Assembly (NCBI RefSeq): GCF_025655475.1
Contig: NZ_JAHTIK010000001.1
Span: 6,004,437-6,068,436 of the forward strand
Source: Kitasatospora sp. DSM 101779
GTDB taxonomy: Bacteria; Actinomycetota; Actinomycetes; Streptomycetales; Streptomycetaceae
Direction: 5' to 3'
DNA length: 64,000 nucleotides
The position numbers and the translations under genes are program-made. Positions 1 to 7,914 of this stretch are shown one piece after another (position 1 is the stretch's first letter; every line of letters begins with the position of its first letter). The notes under the pieces were generated by a model. That model was given only the letters and a program-made list of their open reading frames with translations, had not been told where the DNA came from and made no database searches.

Positions 1-536
1 GCGGACGCCCGGTGCAGCACCACCCCGGCCCGCTCGCAGGCCACCACCAGCGCCCGGGCGAGCCGCCGCCCGTCCACCTGGTGGTCCCCGGTGACCAGCA
101 GACCGCCGCGCACCCCCGGCGCCAGCATCGGCTCCAGCCGGCGGCACTCCCGGCCGGTCAGCCACTGCGAGTCCAGGCCCAGCCGGGCCTGGAAGGCGTG
201 CAGCTCGCGAAGCTCCTCGCGGTCGTCCGCGTCCAGCGCAACCGCCAGGGTGCCCGTCCGCCGGTAGCCGGTGTCCAGGCCGGTCGCCTCGGTCAGCTCG
301 GCCGCGAACGCCCCGTACCTCTCGTTCGACGCCATGCCCAGGCGCAGCAGCGGCTCCTCGCCGTACTGCAGCTCCGTCACCGGCGCCAGCATGCCCGCGG
401 CGACCTGCGCGGCGCCGCCGCCGGGCACGGGATCGACCAGGGCCACGGCCAGGCCGCGCTGCGCCGCCCGCCAGGCGACGCCGAGCCCGATGATGCCGCC
501 GCCGACCACCAGCACGTCGGAATGGGACCGTGCCAC
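1..536 (-). CDS. thiO: Glycine oxidase ThiO, N-terminal part (cut by window edge)
   Basis: FAD-dependent glycine oxidase that makes the dehydroglycine used to build the thiazole ring of thiamine. The first ~178 residues are present; ThiO proteins are usually about 370-390 aa, so the C-terminal half lies left of the window. The N-terminus V-A-R-S-H-S-D-V-L-V-V-G-G-G-I-I-G-L-G is a dinucleotide-binding GxGxxG fold at residues 8-19. The GTG start at 536 is chosen because a GAAGGGAG ribosome site lies about 10 bases upstream and is the 3' end of a TPP riboswitch. The riboswitch strongly supports a thiamine role over other DadA-type amino acid oxidases. I infer that thiS and thiG follow outside the window. 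Confidence 0.9.
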   Translation of the reverse strand, partial: MARSHSDVLVVGGGIIGLGVAWRAAQRGLAVALVDPVPGGGAAQVAAGMLAPVTELQYGEEPLLRLGMASNERYGAFAAELTEATGLDTGYRRTGTLAVALDADDREELRELHAFQARLGLDSQWLTGRECRRLEPMLAPGVRGGLLVTGDHQVDGRRLARALVVACERAGVVLHRAS

Positions 537-546
537 GTCGCTGATT

Positions 547-637
547 CTCCCTTCGCCGGCATGACCCGGATCAGGTTCGGACGGTCGCAGGCCGCTCCAG
601 CCCGCCTCTCAGCCCGGTGCACCGGGCTCCCGTGTGG
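547..637 (-). promoter_or_regulatory. TPP riboswitch (THI box) of thiO
   Basis: On the minus strand the leader holds both conserved halves of a thiamine pyrophosphate aptamer: CTGAGAGG (612 to 605) and the THI-box core ACCTGATCCGGGTCATGCC with GGCGAAGGGAG (576 to 547). A palindromic stem, AGCCCGGTGCACCGGGCT, precedes the CTGAGA element. The 3' end of the aptamer contains the thiO ribosome site, so I infer translational control by sequestration; no U-tract terminator is visible. Confidence 0.93.
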
Positions 638-682
638 TGTGCACCCACCATAACGCCGCGTGTCGCCCACCCCGAAAGGGCG

Positions 683-713
683 TACACAGGCTGGACACCC
701 CGGCCGATAGGGT
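683..713 (+). promoter_or_regulatory. Candidate promoter of leaderless reductase gene
   Basis: A TAGGGT -10 hexamer (708-713) ends 7 bases before the GTG at 721, the spacing expected when transcription starts at the start codon. The -35 is weak (GTACAC near 683). No Shine-Dalgarno sequence is visible before the GTG. Confidence 0.45.
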
Positions 714-720
714 GGCCGCC

Positions 721-1914
721 GTGGCAGAGCTGAACGGAACGGACCGCGTCCTGATCGCCGGCACCGGCATGGCCGGAGCCCAGTGCGCCCTCGCCCTGCG
801 GCAGGGCGGCTTCCGCGGGACGGTCGCCCTGGTCGGCGACGAGCCGCACCGCCCGTACGACCGGCCGCCGCTCTCCAAGGACGTCCTGCTCGGCAAGAGC
901 GACTCCACCGCCTTCGACATCGACTGGGAGCAGCTCGGCGTCGACCTGCTGCTCGGCCGCCGCGCCACCGGCCTCGAACCCGGCGTCCTGCACACCGACG
1001 CCGGCCCGCTCGCCCACGACGCCCTGGTGATCGCCACCGGCGCCGAGGCCACCACCCTGCCCGGCGCCGCCGGCGCCCGCCTGCTGCGCACCCTCGACGA
1101 CGCCCTGGCGCTGCGTGCCGACCTCACCCCCGGGACCAGGCTCGCCCTGGTCGGCGCCGGCTGGATCGGCGCCGAGACCGCCACCGTCGCCCGGCAGCTC
1201 GGCTGCCAGGTCACCGTCGTCGAGGCCGGCCCCGCCCCGCTGCCCGGCGCCCTGCCCGCCGAACTCGGCGCCCTGATGGCCCGCTGGTACGCGGACGCCG
1301 GCGTCGACCTGCGCTGCGGCACCGGCGTCGCCGCCGTCGAACCCGCCGGCCTGCTGCTCGCCGACGGCGGCCGGATCGCCGCCGACCACGTCGTCGTCGG
1401 CATCGGCGCCCGTCCGGCCACCGGCTGGCTCGCCGGCTCCGGCGTCGCCCTCGATGCGGCCGGCGCCGTCCTGGTCGACGAGCGGCTGCGCACGAGCGCC
1501 CCCGGCGTGTGGGCGGCCGGCGACTGCACCTCGTACCCCTCGCGCCGCTCCGGCACCCGGCTCACCGTCCAGCACTGGGACCACGCCCTGCAGTCCGGCG
1601 CCGCCGCGGCCGCCTCGCTGCTCGGCTCCGACGCCGCCTACGACCCGGTGCCGTATTTCTGGTCCGAGCAGTTCGGCCGCATGGTCCAGTACGCCGGCCG
1701 GCACGCCGACGCCGACGAACTGCTGTGGCGCGGCAGCCCGGACGAGCCGACCTGGTCGGTGCTGTGGCTGCGCGGCGGCGCCCCCGTAGCCCTGCTCGCC
1801 GTGGACCGGCCCCGCGACCTCAACCAGGCCAAGCGGCTGATCGAGCGGGGCACCCCGCTCGACCGCGCCCGCGCCGCCGACCCGGCCGTCCCGCTGAAGG
1901 CCGCCGCGGCCTGA
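721..1914 (+). CDS. NAD(P)/FAD-dependent oxidoreductase, ferredoxin-reductase type
   Basis: A 397-aa flavoprotein of the rhodocoxin/putidaredoxin reductase family, expected to pass electrons from NAD(P)H to a small redox protein. FAD-binding G-T-G-M-A-G lies at residues 14-19, followed by the family motif R-P-P-L-S-K. A second nucleotide site, G-A-G-W-I-G, is at residues 145-150, and the FAD motif W-A-A-G-D-C and the C-terminal reductase domain follow. Length is normal for the family. The GTG at 721 is preferred over an in-frame GTG at 712 and the upstream ATG at 634, because homology begins at V-A-E-L and a -10 element sits 7 bases upstream. Its position between thiamine genes may be incidental; I do not know its redox partner. 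Confidence 0.82.
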   Translation: MAELNGTDRVLIAGTGMAGAQCALALRQGGFRGTVALVGDEPHRPYDRPPLSKDVLLGKSDSTAFDIDWEQLGVDLLLGRRATGLEPGVLHTDAGPLAHDALVIATGAEATTLPGAAGARLLRTLDDALALRADLTPGTRLALVGAGWIGAETATVARQLGCQVTVVEAGPAPLPGALPAELGALMARWYADAGVDLRCGTGVAAVEPAGLLLADGGRIAADHVVVGIGARPATGWLAGSGVALDAAGAVLVDERLRTSAPGVWAAGDCTSYPSRRSGTRLTVQHWDHALQSGAAAAASLLGSDAAYDPVPYFWSEQFGRMVQYAGRHADADELLWRGSPDEPTWSVLWLRGGAPVALLAVDRPRDLNQAKRLIERGTPLDRARAADPAVPLKAAAA

Positions 1915-2032
1915 GCCGCGCCCACCGGGGGCCGCCGCCCCGGGCGGTCGTCCGGTCACGATCCGCCATCGGTACCGGGCGGACGGTGCGGGCTGCGTGC
2001 GCGCGGGGCCCGGCAGGTGGCAGTCTGGTGCC

Positions 2033-2398
2033 GTGAGTGAGATCGATCCCAAGATTGACGCCCTGGTCCCAGCCTGGATGTACCTGCCCGACATCTCCGA
2101 ACTGTGGGGAGTGCAGGTCACCGAGGTCCGCAACATGGTGAAGTCCAACACCCTGCTGGCCGTCCGCCGGGGGGAGAACAAGTCGCTGCAGGTGCCCGCC
2201 GCGTTCATCACGCCGGAGGGCCCGGTCAAGCACCTGATCGGAACCCTGACCGTCCTGCGGGACTCCGGCTTCAGCGACGAGGAGATCCTCGAGTGGCTCT
2301 TCACCGAGGACCCGTCGCTGCCCGGCAGCCCCATCCAGGCCCTGCACGAGAACCGCGCCACCGAGGTCAAGCGCCGCGCCCAGGCGATGGCGCTCTGA
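2033..2398 (+). CDS. Rv2175c-type small DNA-binding protein
   Basis: A 121-aa protein resembling the mycobacterial Rv2175c family, a winged-helix DNA-binding protein phosphorylated by a Ser/Thr kinase in Mycobacterium. The start of the fold is V-P-A-W-M-Y-L-P-D-I-S-E-L-W-G-V, followed by a helix-turn-helix region (V-T-E-V-R-N-M-V) and a C-terminal helix rich in charged residues. The GTG at 2033 lacks a clear Shine-Dalgarno; a CAGTCT element 6 bases upstream suggests a leaderless message. Its stop overlaps the thiE start by one base, so the two are probably cotranscribed. Target DNA is unknown. Confidence 0.78.
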   Translation: MSEIDPKIDALVPAWMYLPDISELWGVQVTEVRNMVKSNTLLAVRRGENKSLQVPAAFITPEGPVKHLIGTLTVLRDSGFSDEEILEWLFTEDPSLPGSPIQALHENRATEVKRRAQAMAL

Positions 2399-3042
2399 TG
2401 CCGGACCCGCGCGAGCAACTGGCCGACGCCCGGCTCTACCTGTGCACCGACGCCCGCCGCGAGCAGGGCGACCTGGCCGAGTTCCTCGACGCCGTGCTGG
2501 CGGGCGGCGTGGACATCGTCCAGCTCCGGGACAAGAACCTGGAGGCCCGGCAGGAGCTGGAGTACCTGGAGGTCTTCGCCGACGCGGCGCGCCGCCACGG
2601 CAAGCTCTTCGCGGTCAACGACCGCGCGGACGTCGCGCACGCCGCCGGTCCTCAGGTGCTGCACCTCGGGCAGGACGACCTGCCGGTGCCGGCGGCCCGG
2701 GCCGTCCTCGGCGAGGACGTCCTGATCGGGCGGTCCTGCCACGCCGAGAGCGAGGTCGACGCGGCGATCGCCGAGGCCGGCGTCGACTACTTCTGCACCG
2801 GCCCCGTCTGGCCCACCCCCACCAAGCCCGGCCGCCCGGCACCCGGCCTCGGCCTGGTCTCCTACGCGGCGAAGGCCGTGACGGACCGTCCGTGGTTCGC
2901 CATCGGCGGCATCGACGAGACCAACCTCGACGAGGTGCTCGCGGCCGGGGCGCGGCGGATCGTCGTCGTCCGCGCCATCACCGCCGCCGAGGACCCGGGC
3001 GCGGCAGCGGCCTCCCTGGCCCGGCGCATCCGCGAAAGCTAG
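2398..3042 (+). CDS. thiE: Thiamine phosphate synthase ThiE
   Basis: A 214-aa TIM-barrel enzyme that joins hydroxymethylpyrimidine diphosphate to thiazole phosphate, giving thiamine phosphate in the cytoplasm. Family motifs are all present: V-Q-L-R-D-K-N, F-A-V-N-D-R-A-D-V-A, H-L-G-Q-D-D-L-P, the T-P-T-K-P-G phosphate loop and F-A-I-G-G-I near the C-terminus. The ATG overlaps the stop of the preceding gene (TGATG), indicating translational coupling. No riboswitch precedes it, unlike thiO; thiE would be regulated only through its upstream promoter. Confidence 0.95.
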   Translation: MPDPREQLADARLYLCTDARREQGDLAEFLDAVLAGGVDIVQLRDKNLEARQELEYLEVFADAARRHGKLFAVNDRADVAHAAGPQVLHLGQDDLPVPAARAVLGEDVLIGRSCHAESEVDAAIAEAGVDYFCTGPVWPTPTKPGRPAPGLGLVSYAAKAVTDRPWFAIGGIDETNLDEVLAAGARRIVVVRAITAAEDPGAAAASLARRIRES

Positions 3043-3048
3043 CCCATC

Positions 3049-3188
3049 AGGGGCGCGCGGGGAACTGCGCAATGCGGATGTGGGCGACCGTGCGGATCAG
3101 GGCCCAGCCTCGTTCCGTACGGCGACCCACTCCCGGACTGCGCAGTTCTCCCCCAGCCTTCGGCCGGGAGGTGCCCCCACGCGCCCCT
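3049..3188. repeat. REP-like interrupted inverted repeat between convergent genes
   Basis: The left arm starts GGGGCGCGCGGGGAACTGCGC (3050-3070). The matching TGCGCAGTTC (3139-3148) and GCGCCCCT (3181-3188) are separated by about 30 bases containing CTTCGGCCGGGAGG. The same core (GGGGCGCGGGGAACTGCGC) recurs at 7830 and 35885. It lies between convergent thiE and the polyprenyl synthase gene, so it can serve as a bidirectional terminator. Confidence 0.65.
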
Positions 3189-3217
3189 TTTGTGCCTCCC
3201 CTACGTCAAGCCGTTCC

Positions 3218-4324
3218 TCAGTGCTTGCGGATGGTGGCGGCTTCGGCGAGGGCGAGGAGGGTGGGGCGGGCGGGGCCGTCGGCGAGGGGGGCGGCGTCGA
3301 GGGCGGCGAGGGACTGTTCGAGGAGTTCCTCGATGCGCCGTTCGACGCGGTCGGCCGCGCCGCTGCGCTCCACCAGCTCCCGCAGGACGGGGATCTCCTC
3401 GGCCGTCAGGTCGGCCGCGCCGAGCCGCTCGTCGAGGTGCCGGGCGTCCGCGGGCGCGAGCCCCCGCATCGCGTGGGCGACGAGGAGCGTCCGCTTGCCC
3501 TCGCGGAGGTCGTCCCCGGCGGGCTTGCCGGTGACCGCAGGGTCGCCGAAGACGCCGAGCAGGTCGTCGCGGAGCTGGAAGGCCTCGCCGAGTGGCAGCC
3601 CGAACGCCCCGTAGGCCTCGACGAGTTCGGGTCCGGCGCCGGCGAGCAGGGCGCCGACCTGGAGCGGCCGTTCGATGGTGTACTTCGCGGACTTGTAGTG
3701 CAGGACGGTCTGCGCCCGGTCGAGCGCCCCTGCGTCGGCGGAGTCCCCGGCGACCGGTTCGAGGACGTCGAGGTACTGCCCGACCATGACCTCGGTGCGC
3801 ATGAGGTCGAAGACGGGCTTGGCGGCCCGCACCGCGTCGTCCGGCAGCCCGGAGCTCTGGAAGAGCTCGTCGCACCAGATCAGCAGCAGGTCGCCGAGCA
3901 GGACGGCGGCGCTGGCGCCGTACTGCTCCCGGTCGCCGCGCCAGCCGTGCTCGCGGTGCAGGCCCTCGAAGCGGCGGTGGACGGAGGGCAGGCCGCGGCG
4001 GGTGTCGCTGCGGTCCATGAGGTCGTCGTGGACGAGGGCGCTGGCCTGGAGGAGTTCGAGGGCGGCGGCGGCGTCGGCGATGCCGGGGTGGTCGGCGGAG
4101 CCGCCGGCACCGCGCCAGCCCCAGTAGCAGAAGGCGGGCCGCAGCCGCTTGCCGCCGTCGAGCAGGAAGTCCCGCAGTGCCTCGGAGACCGGGCCGAGCT
4201 GGGGGGAGATGCCGGCGAGCAGGGTGCTCCGGCCGTCCATGAACGCGGCGAGCGCTGCGTTCACGCGGTCGCGCACGGCCTCACGGTCGATCGGGTTGGC
4301 CGGCAGGCTGGTGGGGGAGGGCAC
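3218..4324 (-). CDS. Polyprenyl diphosphate synthase
   Basis: A 368-aa trans-isoprenyl diphosphate synthase that condenses isopentenyl diphosphate onto an allylic primer. The first aspartate-rich motif is in A-L-V-H-D-D-L-M-D and the second in F-Q-L-R-D-D-L-L-G; G-G-K-R-L-R-P near the N-terminus is the substrate-binding basic motif. Chain length cannot be read reliably from the sequence; geranylgeranyl or a longer product for menaquinone is possible. The GTG at 4324 follows CCGGAGTCCCACC, a good ribosome site. An in-frame ATG at 4342 lacks one. A TAGGCT -10 lies upstream. Divergent from metF; no functional link is evident. Confidence 0.88.
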   Translation of the reverse strand: MPSPTSLPANPIDREAVRDRVNAALAAFMDGRSTLLAGISPQLGPVSEALRDFLLDGGKRLRPAFCYWGWRGAGGSADHPGIADAAAALELLQASALVHDDLMDRSDTRRGLPSVHRRFEGLHREHGWRGDREQYGASAAVLLGDLLLIWCDELFQSSGLPDDAVRAAKPVFDLMRTEVMVGQYLDVLEPVAGDSADAGALDRAQTVLHYKSAKYTIERPLQVGALLAGAGPELVEAYGAFGLPLGEAFQLRDDLLGVFGDPAVTGKPAGDDLREGKRTLLVAHAMRGLAPADARHLDERLGAADLTAEEIPVLRELVERSGAADRVERRIEELLEQSLAALDAAPLADGPARPTLLALAEAATIRKH

Positions 4325-4355
4325 GGTGGGACTCCGGATCATTGGGCTGACAATC

Positions 4356-4361
4356 AGCCTA
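4356..4361 (-). promoter_or_regulatory. -10 element for the polyprenyl synthase gene
   Basis: The minus strand reads TAGGCT, with a poor -35 (TTCGGG) 18 bases upstream. The distance to the GTG at 4324 leaves room for a short leader with the GGAG ribosome site. Confidence 0.45.
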
Positions 4362-4471
4362 TCCGGCGGCCGTCCCCGTCCCGAATCGGTGCTCCGACCC
4401 GGCGGACCGCGACCGGCGGGTGGCCCCGTGACGCCGTGTCCCACGTGCACGTCTCATTCAGTGGACTACGT

Positions 4472-4502
4472 TTGGTCACCCTCCGCGGCTGACCGCTAGC
4501 CT
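4472..4502 (+). promoter_or_regulatory. Candidate metF promoter
   Basis: TTGGTC (4472-4477), a 19-base spacer and TAGCCT (4497-4502), which ends 6 bases before the ATG. This implies a leaderless metF transcript. Confidence 0.5.
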
Positions 4503-4508
4503 GCCACC

Positions 4509-5423
4509 ATGGCACTCGGCATCCCCTCCACCCGGACCGACCACGCGCCGACCGTCCGGGATCTGCTGGCGGCCGGTGACCGGTCGTTCTCGTTCGAGTT
4601 CATGCCGCCGCGCAACGAGGTCGGCGAGCGCCGCCTCTGGGACGCGATCCGCCGGGTCGAGGCGCTCGACCCCAACTTCGTCTGCATGACCTATGGCGCC
4701 GGGGGCTCCTCGCGCAGCCGCACGGTCAACATGGTCGGCCGGATCGCGACCGAGACCACCCTGACCCCGGTCGCCCACCTGACCGCCGTCGAGCACTCGG
4801 TGGCCGAGCTGCGCAACATCATCGGCCAGTACGCCGACGAGGGCGTGCGCAACGTGCTCGCGGTGCGCGGCGACCCGCCCGGCGACCCGATGGGCGAGTG
4901 GGTCCGGCACCCGGAGGGCGTCACCTACGCCTACGAGCTGGTCGAGCTGATCAAGGGGATCGGCGACTTCTGCGTGGGCGTGGCCGCCTTCCCGCAGATG
5001 CACCCGCGCTCGGAGAACTGGGACGACGACATCCGCCACTTCGTCGCCAAGTGCCGGGCCGGCGCGGACTACGCGATCACCCAGATGTTCTTCGAGGTCG
5101 AGGACTACCTGCGGCTGCGCGACCGGGTCGCGGCGGCGGGCTGCACCACGCCGATCATCCCGGAGATCATGCCGGTCACCAACATCCGGCAGCTGGAGCG
5201 CTTCCCGCAGCTGTCCGGCTCCGACTTCCCGGAGGAGCTGAAGGCCCGCTTCCTGGCCGTCGCCGACGACCCGGAGGCGGTGCGGGCGGTGGGCATCGAG
5301 CACGCCACCGCGATGTCCGAGCGGCTGCTCGCCGAGGGCGCGCCGGGCCTGCACTTCATCACCCTCAACCACTCCACCTCCACGCTGGAGATCTACCAGA
5401 ACCTCGGCCTGCACCGGCGCTGA
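4509..5423 (+). CDS. metF: 5,10-methylenetetrahydrofolate reductase MetF
   Basis: A 304-aa FAD-dependent TIM-barrel enzyme reducing methylene-THF to methyl-THF for methionine synthesis. F-E-F-M-P-P-R near residue 30 carries the catalytic glutamate (E30), and R-G-D-P-P around D122 is the conserved FAD/folate-binding aspartate. A-A-F-P and the Q-M-F-F motif also fit the family, and the length is normal for bacteria. The ATG at 4509 is directly downstream of a TAGCCT -10 element with no Shine-Dalgarno, so it is probably leaderless. I see no SAM riboswitch or other regulator. Confidence 0.95.
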   Translation: MALGIPSTRTDHAPTVRDLLAAGDRSFSFEFMPPRNEVGERRLWDAIRRVEALDPNFVCMTYGAGGSSRSRTVNMVGRIATETTLTPVAHLTAVEHSVAELRNIIGQYADEGVRNVLAVRGDPPGDPMGEWVRHPEGVTYAYELVELIKGIGDFCVGVAAFPQMHPRSENWDDDIRHFVAKCRAGADYAITQMFFEVEDYLRLRDRVAAAGCTTPIIPEIMPVTNIRQLERFPQLSGSDFPEELKARFLAVADDPEAVRAVGIEHATAMSERLLAEGAPGLHFITLNHSTSTLEIYQNLGLHRR

Positions 5424-5510
5424 GACCGGTCCCGTCACGGATGCAGTGGTGTTCGTCCGCAGCCTGTACAGTCGCCCGCACATGCGGCGCGCGCGAGTGG
5501 AGGTAGCGGG

Positions 5511-6356
5511 ATGGGCATCGGGTACCTGCTGCTGTACGCCGCCCTCGCGGTCGTCGCGCTCTGGCTGATCGCCGAACTCCTGCTGCAGAACCGCGCCCCG
5601 GTGGTGTGGCGCGGCGTCGCCCTCGCGGGCTTCCTCACCGTGGTCGGCGGCATGCGGCTGCAGTCGGTGCTGGTCATCGGCATCGGCGCGGCCGCCTTCG
5701 CGGTCGGCCAGTTCTTCGTGACCACCTCGGTGAAGCGCGGCTTCGTCGCCGGCTGGTCGCTGCGGGGCCCGGACGGCAGCCTGCCCGGTCCGCTGGCCCG
5801 TGTCCCGCTGCTGAGCGCCGCCACCGGCGGTGCGGCCGGGGCCGCGGAGACGGCGCTGCCCGAGCCGCCGGTCGTCGGCGCGGTGGGCCCGGTCGAGCCC
5901 GACCTGGCCCTCGCCGCGTACACCGAGGTCGAGGAGATCGCCGCCGACGGTGTCTACGCCGAGCCGCAGGCGTACCAGCAGCAGGAGCAGCCGGCCTGGA
6001 CCCAGCAGGCCGTCCCGCAGCAGCCCGTCTACCAGGACGCGTACGCGCAGCAGCAGGCCGGCTACGGCTGGGACCAGCAGTGGGCGGCGCAGCAGCAGGC
6101 CGCCTACGCCCAGTACCAGCAGCCGGACCCGTACGGCCAGCAGGTCGCCCACGCCCAGCAGGCCGTCTACGGCTGGGACCAGCAGGACCCGTACGCCGCG
6201 CAGCAGTTCGCCGCCCAGCAGGCGCAGCAGGCGCAGCAGGCCCAGCAGCAGGGCTACTACTACCAGCAGGGCTGGGAGTACCAGCAGCAGGCGGCCGTCC
6301 CGCAGCAGCAGGGCCACTACCAGCAGCAGACCTGGGACTACCAGCAGCAGGGCTGA
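5511..6356 (+). CDS. Membrane-anchored protein with Gln/Tyr-rich tail
   Basis: A 281-aa protein not assigned to a function. Residues 1-75 hold two to three hydrophobic segments (G-Y-L-L-L-Y-A-A-L-A-V-V-A-L-W-L and the V-L-V-I-G-I-G-A-A region). From about residue 145 to the end the sequence is a low-complexity tract dominated by Gln, Tyr and Ala with repeated Y-Q-Q-Q, G-W-D-Q-Q and P-Y-G-Q-Q units. The tail resembles prion-like, phase-separating sequences. The ATG follows GTGGAGGTAGCGG, a clear ribosome site; a TACAGT at 5467-5472 may be its -10. The neighbouring genes give no hint of function. Confidence 0.85.
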   Translation: MGIGYLLLYAALAVVALWLIAELLLQNRAPVVWRGVALAGFLTVVGGMRLQSVLVIGIGAAAFAVGQFFVTTSVKRGFVAGWSLRGPDGSLPGPLARVPLLSAATGGAAGAAETALPEPPVVGAVGPVEPDLALAAYTEVEEIAADGVYAEPQAYQQQEQPAWTQQAVPQQPVYQDAYAQQQAGYGWDQQWAAQQQAAYAQYQQPDPYGQQVAHAQQAVYGWDQQDPYAAQQFAAQQAQQAQQAQQQGYYYQQGWEYQQQAAVPQQQGHYQQQTWDYQQQG

Positions 6357-6369
6357 GCGGTGGGCCGGG

Positions 6370-7755
6370 TCAGGCCGGGCCGACCAGCCCGGCGGTGATC
6401 GAGGCGGACATGCCGACCCGGGCGAGCCCGCCGCCGGGGTGGGCGCCGCCGCCGATCCGGTACAGCCCCGGGACGCGGGTCCCGTTCGGCGGGTTGAGGG
6501 TGCCGCCCGCGAGTGAGGGGACGGGCACCCACTCCGTGGACCGCACCTCCCGCCAGAGCACCCGCTCGCGCAGGTCCAGCCCGGACTTCGCCAGGTGGTC
6601 GAGCAGGTGGCCCGCGTAGGCGTCCAGGTCGTCGCCCTCCTGCACCCCGCAGGTGACGGTGAGGGTCACCGCCTCGTGGCCGGCGTCCGGGACCAGCGAC
6701 GGGTCGTCCGGCCGCAGCACCTGCACGGTCGGCCCCTCGGGGACGCTGTCCCCGTGGAGCAGCGCCTCCGTCTCCCAGCCCGCGCCCTCGGCGTGCACCA
6801 CCGTCCGGTGCACGGTGCCCTCCGGCCGGGCCCCGCGCAGCGCGAGCAGCACCCGCACCCGGCCCAGGCCGCTGCCCGGCTTCTCCCACCCGAGGCCCGG
6901 GTCGGGCGAGGAGGAGAGCACCAGGTCGGCGTCGATCCGCTCGCCGTCGGCCGTCAGCACCCCGCAGGCCCGGCCGCCCGCGGTCAGCACCTCGGTCACC
7001 CGGGTGCCGAAGCGGAACTCGGCCCCGCGCTGCTCGCAGCGGCGGAACACCGCGTCGGCCAGCACCCGGATACCGCCGCGGACGTACCAGACGCCGAAGG
7101 ACTGCTCCATGTACGCCAGCACGGTCGCCCCGGCCGGGGCGTCGGGCCCGAGGCCGAACCGGGTCGCGTACTCGGTGAGCAGCGCCGTCAGCCCCGGGTG
7201 GCCGCCGAGCTCGCGGCGGGCCACGTCGTCGAGGCTGTACGAGCCGCGCGGCAGCCACTTGGCGGGACCGCGGCGCGGCGGCCGCGGGTACGGGTCGGCG
7301 AGCCGGCCTTCGGGCAGCGGCTCCTCCATCAGCGGGCGGCGGGTGGCCTCCCACACCGCCCGGCCGCGGTTCATCACCTCGCCCCAGCGGTCGCCGGACC
7401 CGGCGCCGAAGGCGGCGTCCAGCGCCCTGGCGACGCCGCCGCGGGAGGCGTTCGGCAGGACCAGGTCGGTGCCGTCCGGGAAGAGGTGCCGGCTCTCCGG
7501 TTCCACCGGGACGAGCTCGACCAGCTGCTCCAGCGGCTCACGGCCGCTCTTCAGCGCCAGGTCGCGGTAGACGGCCGGCAGGTTGAGCACACCGGGCCCG
7601 GTGTCGAAGGCGAAGCCGTCCCGCTCGTACCGGCCGACCATGCCGCCGTACGTCGGGGCGGCCTCGCAGACCGTCACCCGGTGGCCGAGGGTACCGAGCC
7701 GGGCCGCTGCCGCGAGTCCGGCCATGCCTGCGCCGATGATGACGATCCGTGCCAT
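6370..7755 (-). CDS. Phytoene desaturase-like FAD-dependent oxidoreductase
   Basis: A 461-aa protein of the CrtI/phytoene desaturase-like amine-oxidase superfamily. FAD-binding G-A-G-M-A-G-L lies at residues 8-14 and the C-terminal FAD motif is Y-R-I-G-G-G-A-H-P-G-G-G-L. Such enzymes dehydrogenate or isomerise polyprenoids. No phytoene synthase or cyclase is adjacent, although a polyprenyl synthase is 2 kb away. The ATG at 7755 is chosen because a TAGGAT -10 lies 8 bases upstream; 13 upstream in-frame residues are not needed by the fold. Substrate unknown. Confidence 0.85.
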   Translation of the reverse strand: MARIVIIGAGMAGLAAAARLGTLGHRVTVCEAAPTYGGMVGRYERDGFAFDTGPGVLNLPAVYRDLALKSGREPLEQLVELVPVEPESRHLFPDGTDLVLPNASRGGVARALDAAFGAGSGDRWGEVMNRGRAVWEATRRPLMEEPLPEGRLADPYPRPPRRGPAKWLPRGSYSLDDVARRELGGHPGLTALLTEYATRFGLGPDAPAGATVLAYMEQSFGVWYVRGGIRVLADAVFRRCEQRGAEFRFGTRVTEVLTAGGRACGVLTADGERIDADLVLSSSPDPGLGWEKPGSGLGRVRVLLALRGARPEGTVHRTVVHAEGAGWETEALLHGDSVPEGPTVQVLRPDDPSLVPDAGHEAVTLTVTCGVQEGDDLDAYAGHLLDHLAKSGLDLRERVLWREVRSTEWVPVPSLAGGTLNPPNGTRVPGLYRIGGGAHPGGGLARVGMSASITAGLVGPA

Positions 7756-7763
7756 GGGAGCCG

Positions 7764-7769
7764 ATCCTA
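7764..7769 (-). promoter_or_regulatory. -10 element of desaturase-like gene
   Basis: TAGGAT on the minus strand, 8 bases before the ATG at 7755; no ribosome site intervenes, so the mRNA is probably leaderless. Confidence 0.45.
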
Positions 7770-7828
7770 CGGGCGAACCTCCGGACGGCGGCACGCGGTC
7801 GGTGCAGGGGAGCTCCGGGTGACCACTC

Positions 7829-7907
7829 GGGGGCGCGGGGACTACGCGGTCCGGGGCGGTGCACGCGGCAAGCCGGGAGCAGCCGACACAGGTTCCCCCG
7901 CGCCCCT
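7829..7907. repeat. REP-like inverted repeat
   Basis: Arms GGGGCGCGGGG (7830-7840) and CCCCGCGCCCC (7896-7906) are perfectly complementary over 11 bases with a 55-base loop. It belongs to the same family as the repeats at 3049 and 35884. It lies 8 bases past the stop of the DUF4126 gene and may terminate it. Confidence 0.65.
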
Positions 7908-7914
7908 ACGGGGG

